Assembly: GCF_040566555.1 (NCBI RefSeq)
Contig: NZ_JBEWYP010000002.1
Span: 124,001-188,000, forward strand
Length of the DNA: 64,000 bases
Source: Sediminicola sp040566555
Lineage (GTDB): Bacteria > Bacteroidota > Bacteroidia > Flavobacteriales > Flavobacteriaceae
Reading direction: 5' to 3'
Position 1 is the first letter of the stretch. Every line of letters begins with the position of its first letter. The position numbers and the translations under genes were made by a program. Under the pieces are notes generated by a model, which did no database searches, was not told the DNA's origin, and saw only the letters and a list, made by a program, of their open reading frames with translations. Below are positions 27,109 to 35,717 of this stretch, in pieces.

Positions 27109-28206
27109 ATGTCCTATGATTTCCCATTGCGAAAAATTATCCATGTAGACATGGATGCCTTCTACGCATCCGTGGAGCAATTGGACAATCCGGAGCTAAA
27201 AGGCAAACCCGTAGCCGTTGGTGGAGGGGAAACAAGGGGCGTAGTGGCCGCTGCGAGTTATGAGGCCAGAAAATATGGTGTCCGTAGTGCAATGAGCGGC
27301 TATCTTGCCAAAAAGCAATGTCCTGAGCTTATCTTTGTGAAACCCCGATTTGCCAGATACAAAGAGATCTCCCAAAAAATAAGAAACATCTTTATGGACT
27401 ACACAGATCTTGTGGAACCACTGTCCCTGGACGAGGCATATTTGGACGTAACCGTCAATAAAAAAGGCAATCCCTCAGCTACACTTATTGCCCAGGAAAT
27501 TAGACACCGAATCTATGATGAATTAAAGCTGTCTGCTTCTGCCGGTATTTCAATCAATAAATTTATTGCCAAAATTGCAAGTGATATCAACAAGCCAAAT
27601 GGTCAAAAAACTGTAAATCCAGAAGAGGTAATTTCCTTTTTGGAAGGTCTTGAAATAAGAAAATTTTATGGGGTAGGGAAGGTAACCGCAGATAAAATGT
27701 ACAGTTTGGGCATCTTTACGGGGTTGGACCTAAAAACCAAATCCCTAGAGTTTCTGGAAGCGCATTTTGGGAAAGGTGGGGCCTTCTACTACAACGTTGT
27801 TCGGGGTATACATCTAAGCCCTGTTAAGCCCAACAGAATCCCGAAATCGGTCGGAGCGGAACGGACATTTGATGAAAATTTGAGCAGTGAAGTCTTTATG
27901 CTGGAGCGTTTGGACAACATAGCCAAAGAGCTCGAAAAAAGATTGAAGAAATCGAATATTGCAGGAAAAACAGTTACTTTAAAAATTAAGTTCAGTGATT
28001 TCTCTTTACAAACCAGAAGCAAAACCCTGCCATTTTTTGTTGCTGACCATTCGCTTATATTGGAAACCACAAAAGAACTGCTGTATCAGGAAAAATTAGA
28101 AAACTCTGTTAGACTCCTGGGTATTTCGCTGTCAAATTTGAATACTGAAAAAAAAGTAAAACTACAGGATGAGGTTATTTCCGTACAGCTTCAGTTCGAC
28201 TTTTAA
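27109..28206 (+). CDS. dinB: DNA polymerase IV (Y family)
   Basis: A 365-residue translesion polymerase. The N-terminal IIHVDMDAFYASVEQ contains the first metal-binding Asp; SLDEAYLDV contains the second acidic pair. The thumb (GVGKVTADKMYSLGI helix-hairpin-helix) and little-finger domain follow. Length fits the DinB family; full length. The start is supported by the conserved N-terminus. The promoter box overlaps the leader, see the separate entry. No LexA box is evident by eye. Confidence 0.93.
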   Translation: MSYDFPLRKIIHVDMDAFYASVEQLDNPELKGKPVAVGGGETRGVVAAASYEARKYGVRSAMSGYLAKKQCPELIFVKPRFARYKEISQKIRNIFMDYTDLVEPLSLDEAYLDVTVNKKGNPSATLIAQEIRHRIYDELKLSASAGISINKFIAKIASDINKPNGQKTVNPEEVISFLEGLEIRKFYGVGKVTADKMYSLGIFTGLDLKTKSLEFLEAHFGKGGAFYYNVVRGIHLSPVKPNRIPKSVGAERTFDENLSSEVFMLERLDNIAKELEKRLKKSNIAGKTVTLKIKFSDFSLQTRSKTLPFFVADHSLILETTKELLYQEKLENSVRLLGISLSNLNTEKKVKLQDEVISVQLQFDF

Positions 28207-28463
28207 ATCCAAAGCCAAAACAAATATATCTTCAATATTCATCAGTAGTACACTTAAATATTCCTTACAATCTCCGATATTACTATATATTTAGAACTAT
28301 TCTGTTGAATATTTAAGGTTATAATCGGATTGAATTTGTTCATTTATTAAACAGATTTGTTAATCAACCCCCAAAATTTTCCAACCATCTAAACTTTTTC
28401 TAATTTCGATGTAAAATTTTCTATTCCAATCTATTAATTCTATGGTCGCAGACCAACGGAATA

Positions 28464-28471
28464 TAAATTTG
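28464..28471 (+). promoter_or_regulatory. -7 box of the PAS gene, with a small palindrome upstream
   Basis: TAAATTTG fits TAnnTTTG and lies 38 bases before the ATG. TGGTC-GCA-GACCA (28443-28455) sits just upstream, where an activator or repressor could bind. The preceding gap (28207-28440) shows no gene. Confidence 0.45.
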
Positions 28472-28508
28472 TAAGGGGTATAATTGCTATCAGAATAATT
28501 AAACACCA

Positions 28509-29021
28509 ATGAAACACTACGAAAAAGCCATCTCTAAATTTCACAGGTCTCTTGAGCTCAATCCCAACCCCCTGCTTTCTTGGGATTTTTCCTTGACAAA
28601 CTTTGGCAATTACTGTAAATACCAAAATGACATTGACATACTAGATGCTATTGCTAAAAACAACGGATGGGCCTTTCAGCCTCAGTTTAAACAGGAATTA
28701 CAGGAAAAGGAACAAATTATTGTGGTTACGGATGCAACGCTCAAAATTGTACATGCGACCAAAAATATTTTTGGCATGAACGGGTATACCTTGAACGAAA
28801 TCATTGGAAAAAGACCTAAGATGTTTCAAGGCAAGGGTACCGATAAAAATACAATAGCAGCTATTTCTAAGGCCGTAAAAAGCCAATTACCTTTTGAAGC
28901 CAGGGTTTTGAATTACAGAAAAAACGGAAGTGAATATTGGTGTGATATTAAAGCCCAGCCACTTTTTGACCAAAATGGAAAGATGGTCAACTTTATTGCC
29001 TATGAGCGTGAGGTTGCCTAA
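28509..29021 (+). CDS. Single-domain PAS protein, LOV-like without the photoactive Cys
   Basis: A 170-residue soluble protein: an N-terminal helical part (1-60) and a PAS domain (about 63-168). The PAS domain has LOV-type spacing: a GYTLNEIIGKRPKMFQGKGTD-like stretch, LNYRKNGSEYW and NFIAYEREV. In LOV photoreceptors the first element reads GRNCRFLQ; here the flavin-binding Cys is replaced by Pro (GKRPKMFQ), so a LOV photocycle is not expected. There is no kinase, DNA-binding or cyclase domain. It may sense a ligand or redox state and act on a partner. It ends in a bidirectional terminator shared with pyk. Confidence 0.72.
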   Translation: MKHYEKAISKFHRSLELNPNPLLSWDFSLTNFGNYCKYQNDIDILDAIAKNNGWAFQPQFKQELQEKEQIIVVTDATLKIVHATKNIFGMNGYTLNEIIGKRPKMFQGKGTDKNTIAAISKAVKSQLPFEARVLNYRKNGSEYWCDIKAQPLFDQNGKMVNFIAYEREVA

Positions 29022-29041
29022 TTCAATCTAACCTAAAAAAT

Positions 29042-29078
29042 GAAAGCCCCAACTATTTAAAATAGTTGGGGCTTTCTT
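29042..29078. terminator. Bidirectional intrinsic terminator
   Basis: GAAAGCCCCAACTATT (29042-29057) pairs perfectly with AATAGTTGGGGCTTTC (29061-29076) over a 3-base loop. An A-rich left flank and T-rich right flank allow termination of both the PAS and pyk transcripts. Confidence 0.88.
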
Positions 29079-29095
29079 ATATTAAATAGTAGAGC

Positions 29096-30532
29096 TTAAA
29101 GCGCCTCTATCTCCGATACCCTTAAGGTGTTTACCATTCCTTTATCCTTTATCGGCATGGCCGCCAAACTAATTAGCATGTCTCCAGGTTCTAAAAAGCC
29201 CTTTTCAACAGCAAGTCTGTTTACATCCTCAATAGTTTCATCTGTAGAAACGTATTTGTCATAATAAAAAGCCTTAACACCCCACAAAAGGTTTAACTGG
29301 GTTAAAATTCTTTTGTTGGACGTAAATACCAAAATATGGGCACTAGGTCTCCAAGCTGAAATTTGAAATGCCGTATATCCACTATTTGTTAAGGTTGATA
29401 TTGCCTTGGCCTTGATCTCATTGGCCATTAAAGAAGCATGATAACAAATGGACTTGGTTATATATCTCTTGGTACGGATCTGTGGCGGATCTTGAGGTAC
29501 CTTAATAAGATTTGATCCTTCAACACTTTTCAGGATACTGGTCATTTTTTCAATTACCTGTACAGGATAATTACCAACCGAAGTCTCACCAGATAGCATT
29601 ACTGCATCGGCACCATCCATAACTGAATTGGCAACATCGTTTACTTCAGCTCTTGTAGGCGTAAGACTTGTGATCATCGTCTCCATCATCTGCGTAGCAA
29701 TAATCACTGGAATCCTTGCTTTTTTAGCCTTTAGCACCAATTGTTTTTGGATCAAAGGAACTTCATGTGCGGGAACTTCCACACCTAGATCTCCCCTAGC
29801 AACCATTAACCCATCACAATAGGCAACGATCTTATCTATATTTTCAACAGCTTCTGGCTTTTCAATTTTAGCAATAATCGGTATTTTTACATCGGAATGT
29901 TCTGCGATCAAATTTTGAAGGTCGATCAAATCCTGGCTAAAGCGAACAAATGAAAGTGCAATCCAATCTACTTTTTCCTTAATGGCAAAAATAGCATCCT
30001 TAATATCCTTTTCTGTCAAGGCAGGTAAGGAAATGTTTGTGTTTGGAAGATTTACCCCTTTTTTTGATTTCAATGGACCACCTTGGATTACTTTGGCGCG
30101 AACCTCATCCTTTCTATTGGTCGTCAACACTTCAAACATCAACTTCCCATCGTCCAATAATATATTTTCTCCTGGATTAACATCTTGGGGAAAAGTGCTG
30201 TAGTTCATGTATACCCTTTCCGCATTCCCTTCAAAAGGCTTTCCTGTTACAAAGGTAATCTCATCTCCTGGTGCTACCACTACTTCTCCTGCCATTACAC
30301 CAACCCTAAGTTTTGGGCCTTGTAAATCGCCTAAAATAGAAGTGTTGGTTCCCATCTCGTCATTCAGTTCACGGATCATTTTAATACGTTCCGAAACATC
30401 CTTATAATCGGCATGGGAAAAATTAATCCTAAAGACGTCTACCCCAGCCTCGATCATTTGTCTCAGCACCTCTTTCTTACTAGTGGCAGGCCCTAGGGTT
30501 GCGACTATCTTTGTCTTTTTGTTGCTTGGCAT
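29096..30532 (-). CDS. pyk: Pyruvate kinase
   Basis: A 478-residue glycolytic enzyme converting phosphoenolpyruvate and ADP to pyruvate and ATP. Recognisable are TKIVATLGPATS at the start, the active-site segment IIAKIEKPEAVENID with the catalytic Lys, MVARGDLGVE, and the C-terminal allosteric domain. It lies 4 bases downstream of the IPExxxVDY gene and closes the acpP-fabF-rnc-IPExxxVDY-pyk run. Confidence 0.96.
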   Translation of the reverse strand: MPSNKKTKIVATLGPATSKKEVLRQMIEAGVDVFRINFSHADYKDVSERIKMIRELNDEMGTNTSILGDLQGPKLRVGVMAGEVVVAPGDEITFVTGKPFEGNAERVYMNYSTFPQDVNPGENILLDDGKLMFEVLTTNRKDEVRAKVIQGGPLKSKKGVNLPNTNISLPALTEKDIKDAIFAIKEKVDWIALSFVRFSQDLIDLQNLIAEHSDVKIPIIAKIEKPEAVENIDKIVAYCDGLMVARGDLGVEVPAHEVPLIQKQLVLKAKKARIPVIIATQMMETMITSLTPTRAEVNDVANSVMDGADAVMLSGETSVGNYPVQVIEKMTSILKSVEGSNLIKVPQDPPQIRTKRYITKSICYHASLMANEIKAKAISTLTNSGYTAFQISAWRPSAHILVFTSNKRILTQLNLLWGVKAFYYDKYVSTDETIEDVNRLAVEKGFLEPGDMLISLAAMPIKDKGMVNTLRVSEIEAL

Positions 30533-30536
30533 TGTT

Positions 30537-31001
30537 TTAAAAAATTAAATTATTTTTTGATTTTAGTTTTTTGTTATCCACGGTATAAGCAGTGATTACT
30601 TTAGGAATCTTCAAGATCTCCTTTACAATTGTTTCGCAATCACCTACCTCATCCATTTCTACCTTTAAAAAGTAATCCACATCTCTGTGCTCGGGCACCA
30701 AGTAATGGGTTCTATAGGATGGTTCATTCCCAAATAGGTCTTCTTGACCTAAATTTTCTTCCTTAATACTATAATTTGTTATGAGGGTCCAAATGGCATC
30801 ATGTGCAATGTCTTTCCATTCGAATATAGGGAAAGAAATATCTTTGGAAATATCCAAGTCGTCTTTAGACCTTTTTAGTTTTGATTTTAGGCACATATTA
30901 AGGGCGTAAACCAATGCGTGATCTTCCAAACTACTGTGCAATGCGATCAATGTATACGAATCCTCAAAAAAGTCTTCGGAAATTTTATGTATGGCCGCCA
31001 T
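30537..31001 (-). CDS. IPExxxVDY-family protein
   Basis: A 154-residue protein of the Bacteroidota-specific IPExxxVDY family; the motif reads VPEHRDVDYFLK at about 115-126. The start is set at ATG 31001 (MAAIHKIS) since the longer ORF to 31058 adds a hydrophobic stretch that the family lacks. Function unknown. Its conserved place between rnc and pyk is typical of flavobacteria. Confidence 0.82.
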   Translation of the reverse strand: MAAIHKISEDFFEDSYTLIALHSSLEDHALVYALNMCLKSKLKRSKDDLDISKDISFPIFEWKDIAHDAIWTLITNYSIKEENLGQEDLFGNEPSYRTHYLVPEHRDVDYFLKVEMDEVGDCETIVKEILKIPKVITAYTVDNKKLKSKNNLIF

Positions 31002-31107
31002 AACTTGTAAGCAAAACGTAAATATAGGATATATAACGCAAGAAACATAACCCTCCAAAAGGTTTAAGAGCCTTTAAATCAACGAAAACGTTAGAGTTGA
31101 GGTAATT

Positions 31108-31848
31108 TTATTCGGATTTATCAATTTTGTTCTGCAATGCAAAATATGCCCTCTTGGAAGCTCTTTCTTCCGCCTTCTTTTTAGAGGTTGCTCTAGCTTT
31201 GGCAACAACATTGTTCCCTATGGTGAGTTTAACAGCGAAATGCTTTAGGACATCCTTGCCGGTATCCTCATATACGTGGTAATTAAAGGTCTTTTTCTGT
31301 TTTTGGCACCATTCTATGACCAAGCTCTTATAGCTGATAACCTTACCCTCCAGTTGTTCAATATCCACATATGGGATAATCACCCTGGAATTGATGAATT
31401 TCTCACAGTATTTATACCCTCTATCCAAATAGATAGCCCCTACCAGAGCCTCAAAAACATTCCCATGGATATTGTCCCCAAAGTGGGATCGTGGAATTCT
31501 GCTTTCCACAAAATCGATAAGGTTTAAATCCTTTCCCAACTCGTTCAAATGTTCCCTACTTACAATTTTTGAGCGCATTTTGGTCAGGTATCCCTCATCT
31601 CCTTCCGGAACTTCATTGTAGAGGTAACGGGATATTATGGTGCCGAGCATGGCATCCCCCAAGAATTCTAATCGCTCATAGTTCATAGGGTTCCCCTTGG
31701 CGTCTTTAACGTTGGCGGAGCGGTGGAGAAATGCCTTTTTGTAGATATCTAATTTCTTGGGCTTAAATCCAAGTATTCTAGTCATTCCCCCAAAAAAATC
31801 CCCATCCTCTTTAGGATGGGAATTGAATATATTGGAAGGAAAATTCAT
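31108..31848 (-). CDS. rnc: Ribonuclease III
   Basis: A 246-residue double-strand-specific endoribonuclease. The signature ERLEFLGDAML (about 58-68) holds the catalytic Glu and Asp. The second acidic site is in NVFEALVGAIYLD. A double-stranded-RNA-binding domain occupies the C-terminal 75 residues (VISYKSLVIEWCQKQK..., ARATSKKKAEERASKRA). It matures rRNA and could process structured mRNA or sRNA. It lies 7 bases downstream of fabF. Confidence 0.94.
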   Translation of the reverse strand: MNFPSNIFNSHPKEDGDFFGGMTRILGFKPKKLDIYKKAFLHRSANVKDAKGNPMNYERLEFLGDAMLGTIISRYLYNEVPEGDEGYLTKMRSKIVSREHLNELGKDLNLIDFVESRIPRSHFGDNIHGNVFEALVGAIYLDRGYKYCEKFINSRVIIPYVDIEQLEGKVISYKSLVIEWCQKQKKTFNYHVYEDTGKDVLKHFAVKLTIGNNVVAKARATSKKKAEERASKRAYFALQNKIDKSE

Positions 31849-31855
31849 TCGCTAT

Positions 31856-33106
31856 TTAACTTATTTTTTTAAAAACAACGCAAGCGTTGTGTCCTCCAAA
31901 ACCGAACGTATTGCTCATGGCCACATTAACCTCTCTTTTCTGGGCCTTGTTCAACGTGAGGTTTAGGTTAGGGTCTATATTCTCATCTACCGTAGTGTGG
32001 TTGATGGTTGGTGGCACTAAACTGTGTTTCATTGCCAATATGGAGGCAATGGCCTCTATAGCTCCGGCAGCTCCCAAGAGATGGCCGGTCATAGACTTGG
32101 TAGAATTTATATTAATATTTTTTGCATGTGCGCCAAATACCTTGGTAATTGCTTTCAACTCTGCTACATCTCCCAAGGGGGTCGACGTACCATGTGTATT
32201 GATTGCATCAACATCTTCAGGTTTTAGTCCGGCATCACGTAAACAGTTTTCCATAACGCGAACTACCCCAATACCATCTGGATGGGGTGCTGTCATATGA
32301 TAGGCGTCACTAGACATTCCACCACCGACAATTTCGGCATAAATATTTGCTCCCCTTGCCTTGGCATGTTCGTATTCTTCCAGAATCAAGGCTCCTGCAC
32401 CTTCACCCAGCACAAAACCATCCCTAGTGGCATCAAATGGCCTAGAGGCAGTTTCAGGGCTCTCATTTAAGGTAGATAGGGCATGCATGGCATTAAAACC
32501 ACCCATTCCCGCAATGGTTACGGCTGCTTCACTACCACCGGTAACAATAACATCACAATGGCCCAAACGGATATAGTTAAGGGCATCGATCATAGCATTG
32601 GCCGAAGAGGCACAAGCTGAGACCGTTGTATAGTTGGGTCCCATAAAACCATGCTTTATGGAAATATTACCAGGGGCAATATCGGCGATCATCTTTGGGA
32701 TAAAAAATGGATTGAACCTTGGGGTACCATCTCCTTCAGCGAAATTCATCATTTCGTTCTGGAATGTTTCCAAGCCTCCTATACCTGCTCCCCAAATTAC
32801 GCCTACACGAAATTTATCTATTTTATCAAGATCTAATCCGGAATCTAGTATTGCTTCATCAGAAGATACCAAGGCATATTGTGCAAACCTATCCAGTTTA
32901 CGTGCCTCTTTTCTATCAAAATGGTCTTCTGCATTGAAATTCTTTAGTTCACAAGCAAATTTTGTCTTGAATTTTTCAGTATCATAATATGTAATTGGGG
33001 CACATCCACTTTTCCCGCTTTTTAAGCCTTCCCAATATTCCTCAATATTGTTGCCTATGGGGGTTAACGCTCCCAATCCAGTAACCACAACTCGTTTTAA
33101 TTGCAT
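31856..33106 (-). CDS. fabF: Beta-ketoacyl-ACP synthase II
   Basis: A 416-residue condensing enzyme of fatty-acid elongation. The Cys-His-His triad is visible in TVSACASSANAM, NTHGTSTPLGD and SMTGHLLGAAG. N-terminal MQLKRVVVTGLGALTPIG and C-terminal SNTFGFGGHNA are intact. It follows acpP by 111 bases that contain a terminator-like hairpin, so acpP can be transcribed in excess over fabF. Confidence 0.96.
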   Translation of the reverse strand: MQLKRVVVTGLGALTPIGNNIEEYWEGLKSGKSGCAPITYYDTEKFKTKFACELKNFNAEDHFDRKEARKLDRFAQYALVSSDEAILDSGLDLDKIDKFRVGVIWGAGIGGLETFQNEMMNFAEGDGTPRFNPFFIPKMIADIAPGNISIKHGFMGPNYTTVSACASSANAMIDALNYIRLGHCDVIVTGGSEAAVTIAGMGGFNAMHALSTLNESPETASRPFDATRDGFVLGEGAGALILEEYEHAKARGANIYAEIVGGGMSSDAYHMTAPHPDGIGVVRVMENCLRDAGLKPEDVDAINTHGTSTPLGDVAELKAITKVFGAHAKNININSTKSMTGHLLGAAGAIEAIASILAMKHSLVPPTINHTTVDENIDPNLNLTLNKAQKREVNVAMSNTFGFGGHNACVVFKKIS

Positions 33107-33146
33107 TGAACCAATTTTTATTTTAGTATCTAAGACAAGTGTAAAT

Positions 33147-33190
33147 TAAAAAAAAATATCCATGCGACACTATTACCACATGGATATTTT
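33147..33190 (-). terminator. Terminator or attenuator between acpP and fabF
   Basis: Read on the minus strand, AAAATATCCATG and its complement form a 12-bp stem (33153-33164 with 33179-33190) with a 14-base loop, followed by eight or nine T. It lies 28 bases after the acpP stop. Confidence 0.75.
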
Positions 33191-33217
33191 AAAAATCTCA
33201 TTCAAGATATCATAAAA

Positions 33218-33451
33218 TTACTTTGCCTCTTCTATATAACTAATTGCTTGACCAACTGTTGCTATATTTTCGGCTTGATCGTCTGGAATCTGGATATCGA
33301 ATTCTTTTTCGAATTCCATAATCAATTCAACAGTGTCCAATGAATCTGCTCCTAGGTCGTTAGTAAAGCTTGCTTCCGCAACAACTTCGTTTTCATCAAC
33401 ACCCAATTTATCAACGATGATAGCCTTTACTCTTGATGCAATGTCTGACAT
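33218..33451 (-). CDS. acpP: Acyl carrier protein
   Basis: A 77-residue acidic protein. The phosphopantetheine attachment serine is in the motif GADSLDTVELIMEFE. Length and charge are typical. It carries acyl chains for FabF and the desaturase in this window. It heads the minus-strand run with fabF and rnc. Confidence 0.97.
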   Translation of the reverse strand: MSDIASRVKAIIVDKLGVDENEVVAEASFTNDLGADSLDTVELIMEFEKEFDIQIPDDQAENIATVGQAISYIEEAK

Positions 33452-33482
33452 AATTATTCTTGTTTAAATATTTAATTGATGG

Positions 33483-33490
33483 CAAAAATA
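33483..33490 (-). promoter_or_regulatory. -7 box for acpP
   Basis: On the minus strand TATTTTTG matches TAnnTTTG, 31 bases upstream of the acpP ATG. No clear -33 TTG at the standard spacing. Confidence 0.5.
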
Positions 33491-33608
33491 AAAAACTTTA
33501 GATTAATTACACTATTTGCCGTTAAAATGTAGAGCAAATTAATGAATTTTAATTCAAGAGTGTTAATTTAGCCCAACTATTTTACCCTCCTGAAAGAAAA
33601 TAAATTTC

Positions 33609-34175
33609 ATGAAACGTATCGTTCTATTTGCCTCTGGATCTGGATCCAATGTTGAAAACATCGCTAATTATTTCAAGGACAATCCCAACGTGACTATTTC
33701 TGCAGTACTAACAAATAAAAGGGATGCGAAGGTTTTGGAACGTTGCGACAGGCTAAAGATCAATGCGCTCTATTTTAATCGGACAGCCTTTTTGGAAAGT
33801 GATTGTGTGTTGGATATTCTCAAAGCAATTAACCCCGATTTAATTGTCCTGGCCGGTTTTCTATGGAAAATTCCGGATGCATTAATTTTTAACTTTTCAG
33901 ATAAGATAATCAACATCCACCCTGCCCTTTTGCCAAAATATGGCGGAAAAGGCATGTATGGAATGAAAGTTCACGAGACCATTATTCAAAATAAGGAAAC
34001 AGAAACGGGAATCACCATACACTACGTAAATCAAAATTATGATGAAGGTGCTATTATTCATCAGGCAAAAACTGAGGTTACCCCCTCCGACACGGCTGAA
34101 AGCGTAGCACAAAAGGTGCATGCCCTGGAATATGAACATTTTCCTAAAATAATAGATTCCCTCTTGCATGGATAA
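33609..34175 (+). CDS. purN: Phosphoribosylglycinamide formyltransferase
   Basis: A 188-residue enzyme of purine synthesis that formylates GAR with 10-formyl-THF. The ASGSGSNVENI phosphate-binding loop, INIHPALLPKYGGKGMYG (catalytic Asn and His) and YDEGAIIHQ (catalytic Asp) are all present. The stop codon region overlaps the rnhA start by 8 bases. Confidence 0.95.
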   Translation: MKRIVLFASGSGSNVENIANYFKDNPNVTISAVLTNKRDAKVLERCDRLKINALYFNRTAFLESDCVLDILKAINPDLIVLAGFLWKIPDALIFNFSDKIINIHPALLPKYGGKGMYGMKVHETIIQNKETETGITIHYVNQNYDEGAIIHQAKTEVTPSDTAESVAQKVHALEYEHFPKIIDSLLHG

Positions 34176-34644
34176 AGCAGATGTACATATCTATACAGAT
34201 GGGGCAGCGAGGGGAAATCCGGGTCCTGGCGGTTACGGCATTGTGATGGAATGGGTGGGAAAACCTTATAGAAAAGAATTCAAACAAGGGTTTAGGCATA
34301 CGACCAATAATAGAATGGAATTATTGGCGGTCATAGAAGCCCTGAAAAAACTTAAAGTACCAGGTCTTAAAATTACCGTTTTTACCGATTCAAAGTATGT
34401 TGTGGACGCTGTAGAAAAAAAATGGCTGGAGCGTTGGGAACGGACCAATTTTAAGGACAAAAAGAATCCCGATCTGTGGAAACTGTTTCTTGTGGAATAC
34501 AGAAAACACCAGGTCCGTTTCAAATGGATAAAAGGACACAACAATCACCGCCAAAATGAACGATGCGATCAATTGGCCGTTGAGGCTTCCAAAGAATTGA
34601 ATCTCCCTGCTGACAAAGGCTTTGAGGATTCCTTAAAGAATTAG
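34168..34644 (+). CDS. rnhA: Ribonuclease HI
   Basis: A 158-residue endonuclease cleaving RNA in RNA-DNA hybrids. Catalytic residues are in YTDGAARGNPGPGG, NRMELLAVIEAL, FTDSKYVVDAV and the terminal NERCDQLA. It overlaps purN by 8 bases, so the two are cotranscribed. Confidence 0.95.
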   Translation: MDKADVHIYTDGAARGNPGPGGYGIVMEWVGKPYRKEFKQGFRHTTNNRMELLAVIEALKKLKVPGLKITVFTDSKYVVDAVEKKWLERWERTNFKDKKNPDLWKLFLVEYRKHQVRFKWIKGHNNHRQNERCDQLAVEASKELNLPADKGFEDSLKN

Positions 34645-34723
34645 GGCGTAGACTTTATTCCATAGCTCATATTCGTCAAAGCAATCTTTTTGAAACTTCA
34701 ATAAATTCTTGGAAAGTTACCCT

Positions 34724-34731
34724 TATATTTG
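34724..34731 (+). promoter_or_regulatory. -7 box for the PfkB kinase gene
   Basis: TATATTTG matches TAnnTTTG, 17 bases upstream of the ATG at 34748. Confidence 0.5.
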
Positions 34732-34747
34732 CAGCAAATTTTAATAA

Positions 34748-35674
34748 ATGGGCAAATTACTGATTGTGGGCACTGTTGCCTTCGATGCTATTGAGACACC
34801 TTTTGGAAAAACAGATAAAATACTTGGGGGAGCAGCAACCTTTATAGGTCTTGCCGCATCACAATTTGACCTGGATTCCGCGATTGTTTCTGTAGTAGGG
34901 GACGATTTCCCACAAGAATACCTAGATCTTTTATCCAGTAAGAACATAGACATCTCGGCTATAGAAATAGTAAAAGGTGGCAAAACCTTTTACTGGAAAG
35001 GCAAATACCACAATGATCTTAACTCCAGGGACACTTTGGCGACAGAGCTTAATGTTCTGGCCAATTTTTCACCAGTAGTACCACATAACTTCAAGAATGC
35101 CGAAGTGGTTATGCTAGGCAATCTCCACCCGAGCGTCCAAAAAAGTGTCATTGAACAAATGGAGACCAAGCCAAGGCTTATAGTTCTTGATACCATGAAC
35201 TTCTGGATGGACAATGCGCTGGAAGAATTGTTGGACGTAATTAAACATGTAGATGTTATTACCATCAATGATGAAGAGGCGAGACAGTTGACCAAGGAGT
35301 ATTCCTTGGTAAAGGCCGCAGCAGCCATCCATAAATTGGGACCAAAATATGTAGTGATCAAAAAAGGGGAGCACGGAGCCCTTTTATTTAAAGATGAGAA
35401 TGTGTTTTTTGCCCCAGCACTGCCCTTAGAGGAAGTTTTTGATCCAACAGGAGCTGGAGATACTTTTGCCGGGGGGTTTGCGGGCTATCTCGCAGAATCA
35501 AAAAACATTTCCTTTAACAATATGAAAAGCGCCATTATACACGGCTCTAATCTAGCATCTTTTTGTGTTGAAAAATTTGGAACTGAAAGAATGAAAAATC
35601 TTGAAAGGAAAGAAGTTACTAAACGACTGATGCAATTCAAAGAGTTGACACAGTTTGATATTGAATTACAATAA
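34748..35674 (+). CDS. PfkB-family carbohydrate or nucleoside kinase
   Basis: A 308-residue ribokinase-fold kinase. N-terminal GTVAFDAIETPFGKTDKILGG and C-terminal FDPTGAGDTFAGGF (catalytic Asp in GAGD) are intact. The sequence between them differs from fructokinases. Its conserved place before purF suggests a substrate in nucleoside or ribose metabolism, but this is inferred from context only. A short terminator follows. Confidence 0.82.
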   Translation: MGKLLIVGTVAFDAIETPFGKTDKILGGAATFIGLAASQFDLDSAIVSVVGDDFPQEYLDLLSSKNIDISAIEIVKGGKTFYWKGKYHNDLNSRDTLATELNVLANFSPVVPHNFKNAEVVMLGNLHPSVQKSVIEQMETKPRLIVLDTMNFWMDNALEELLDVIKHVDVITINDEEARQLTKEYSLVKAAAAIHKLGPKYVVIKKGEHGALLFKDENVFFAPALPLEEVFDPTGAGDTFAGGFAGYLAESKNISFNNMKSAIIHGSNLASFCVEKFGTERMKNLERKEVTKRLMQFKELTQFDIELQ

Positions 35675-35679
35675 TATTT

Positions 35680-35703
35680 GCCCTGTCTTTTCAGGGCTTT
35701 TTT
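35680..35703 (+). terminator. Short intrinsic terminator after the PfkB gene
   Basis: GCCCTG (35680-35685), 6-base loop, CAGGGC (35692-35697), then six T. It lies 15 bases before the purF-like start codon, so it could attenuate readthrough into that gene. Confidence 0.78.
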
Positions 35704-35717
35704 AATACCTATTTATC

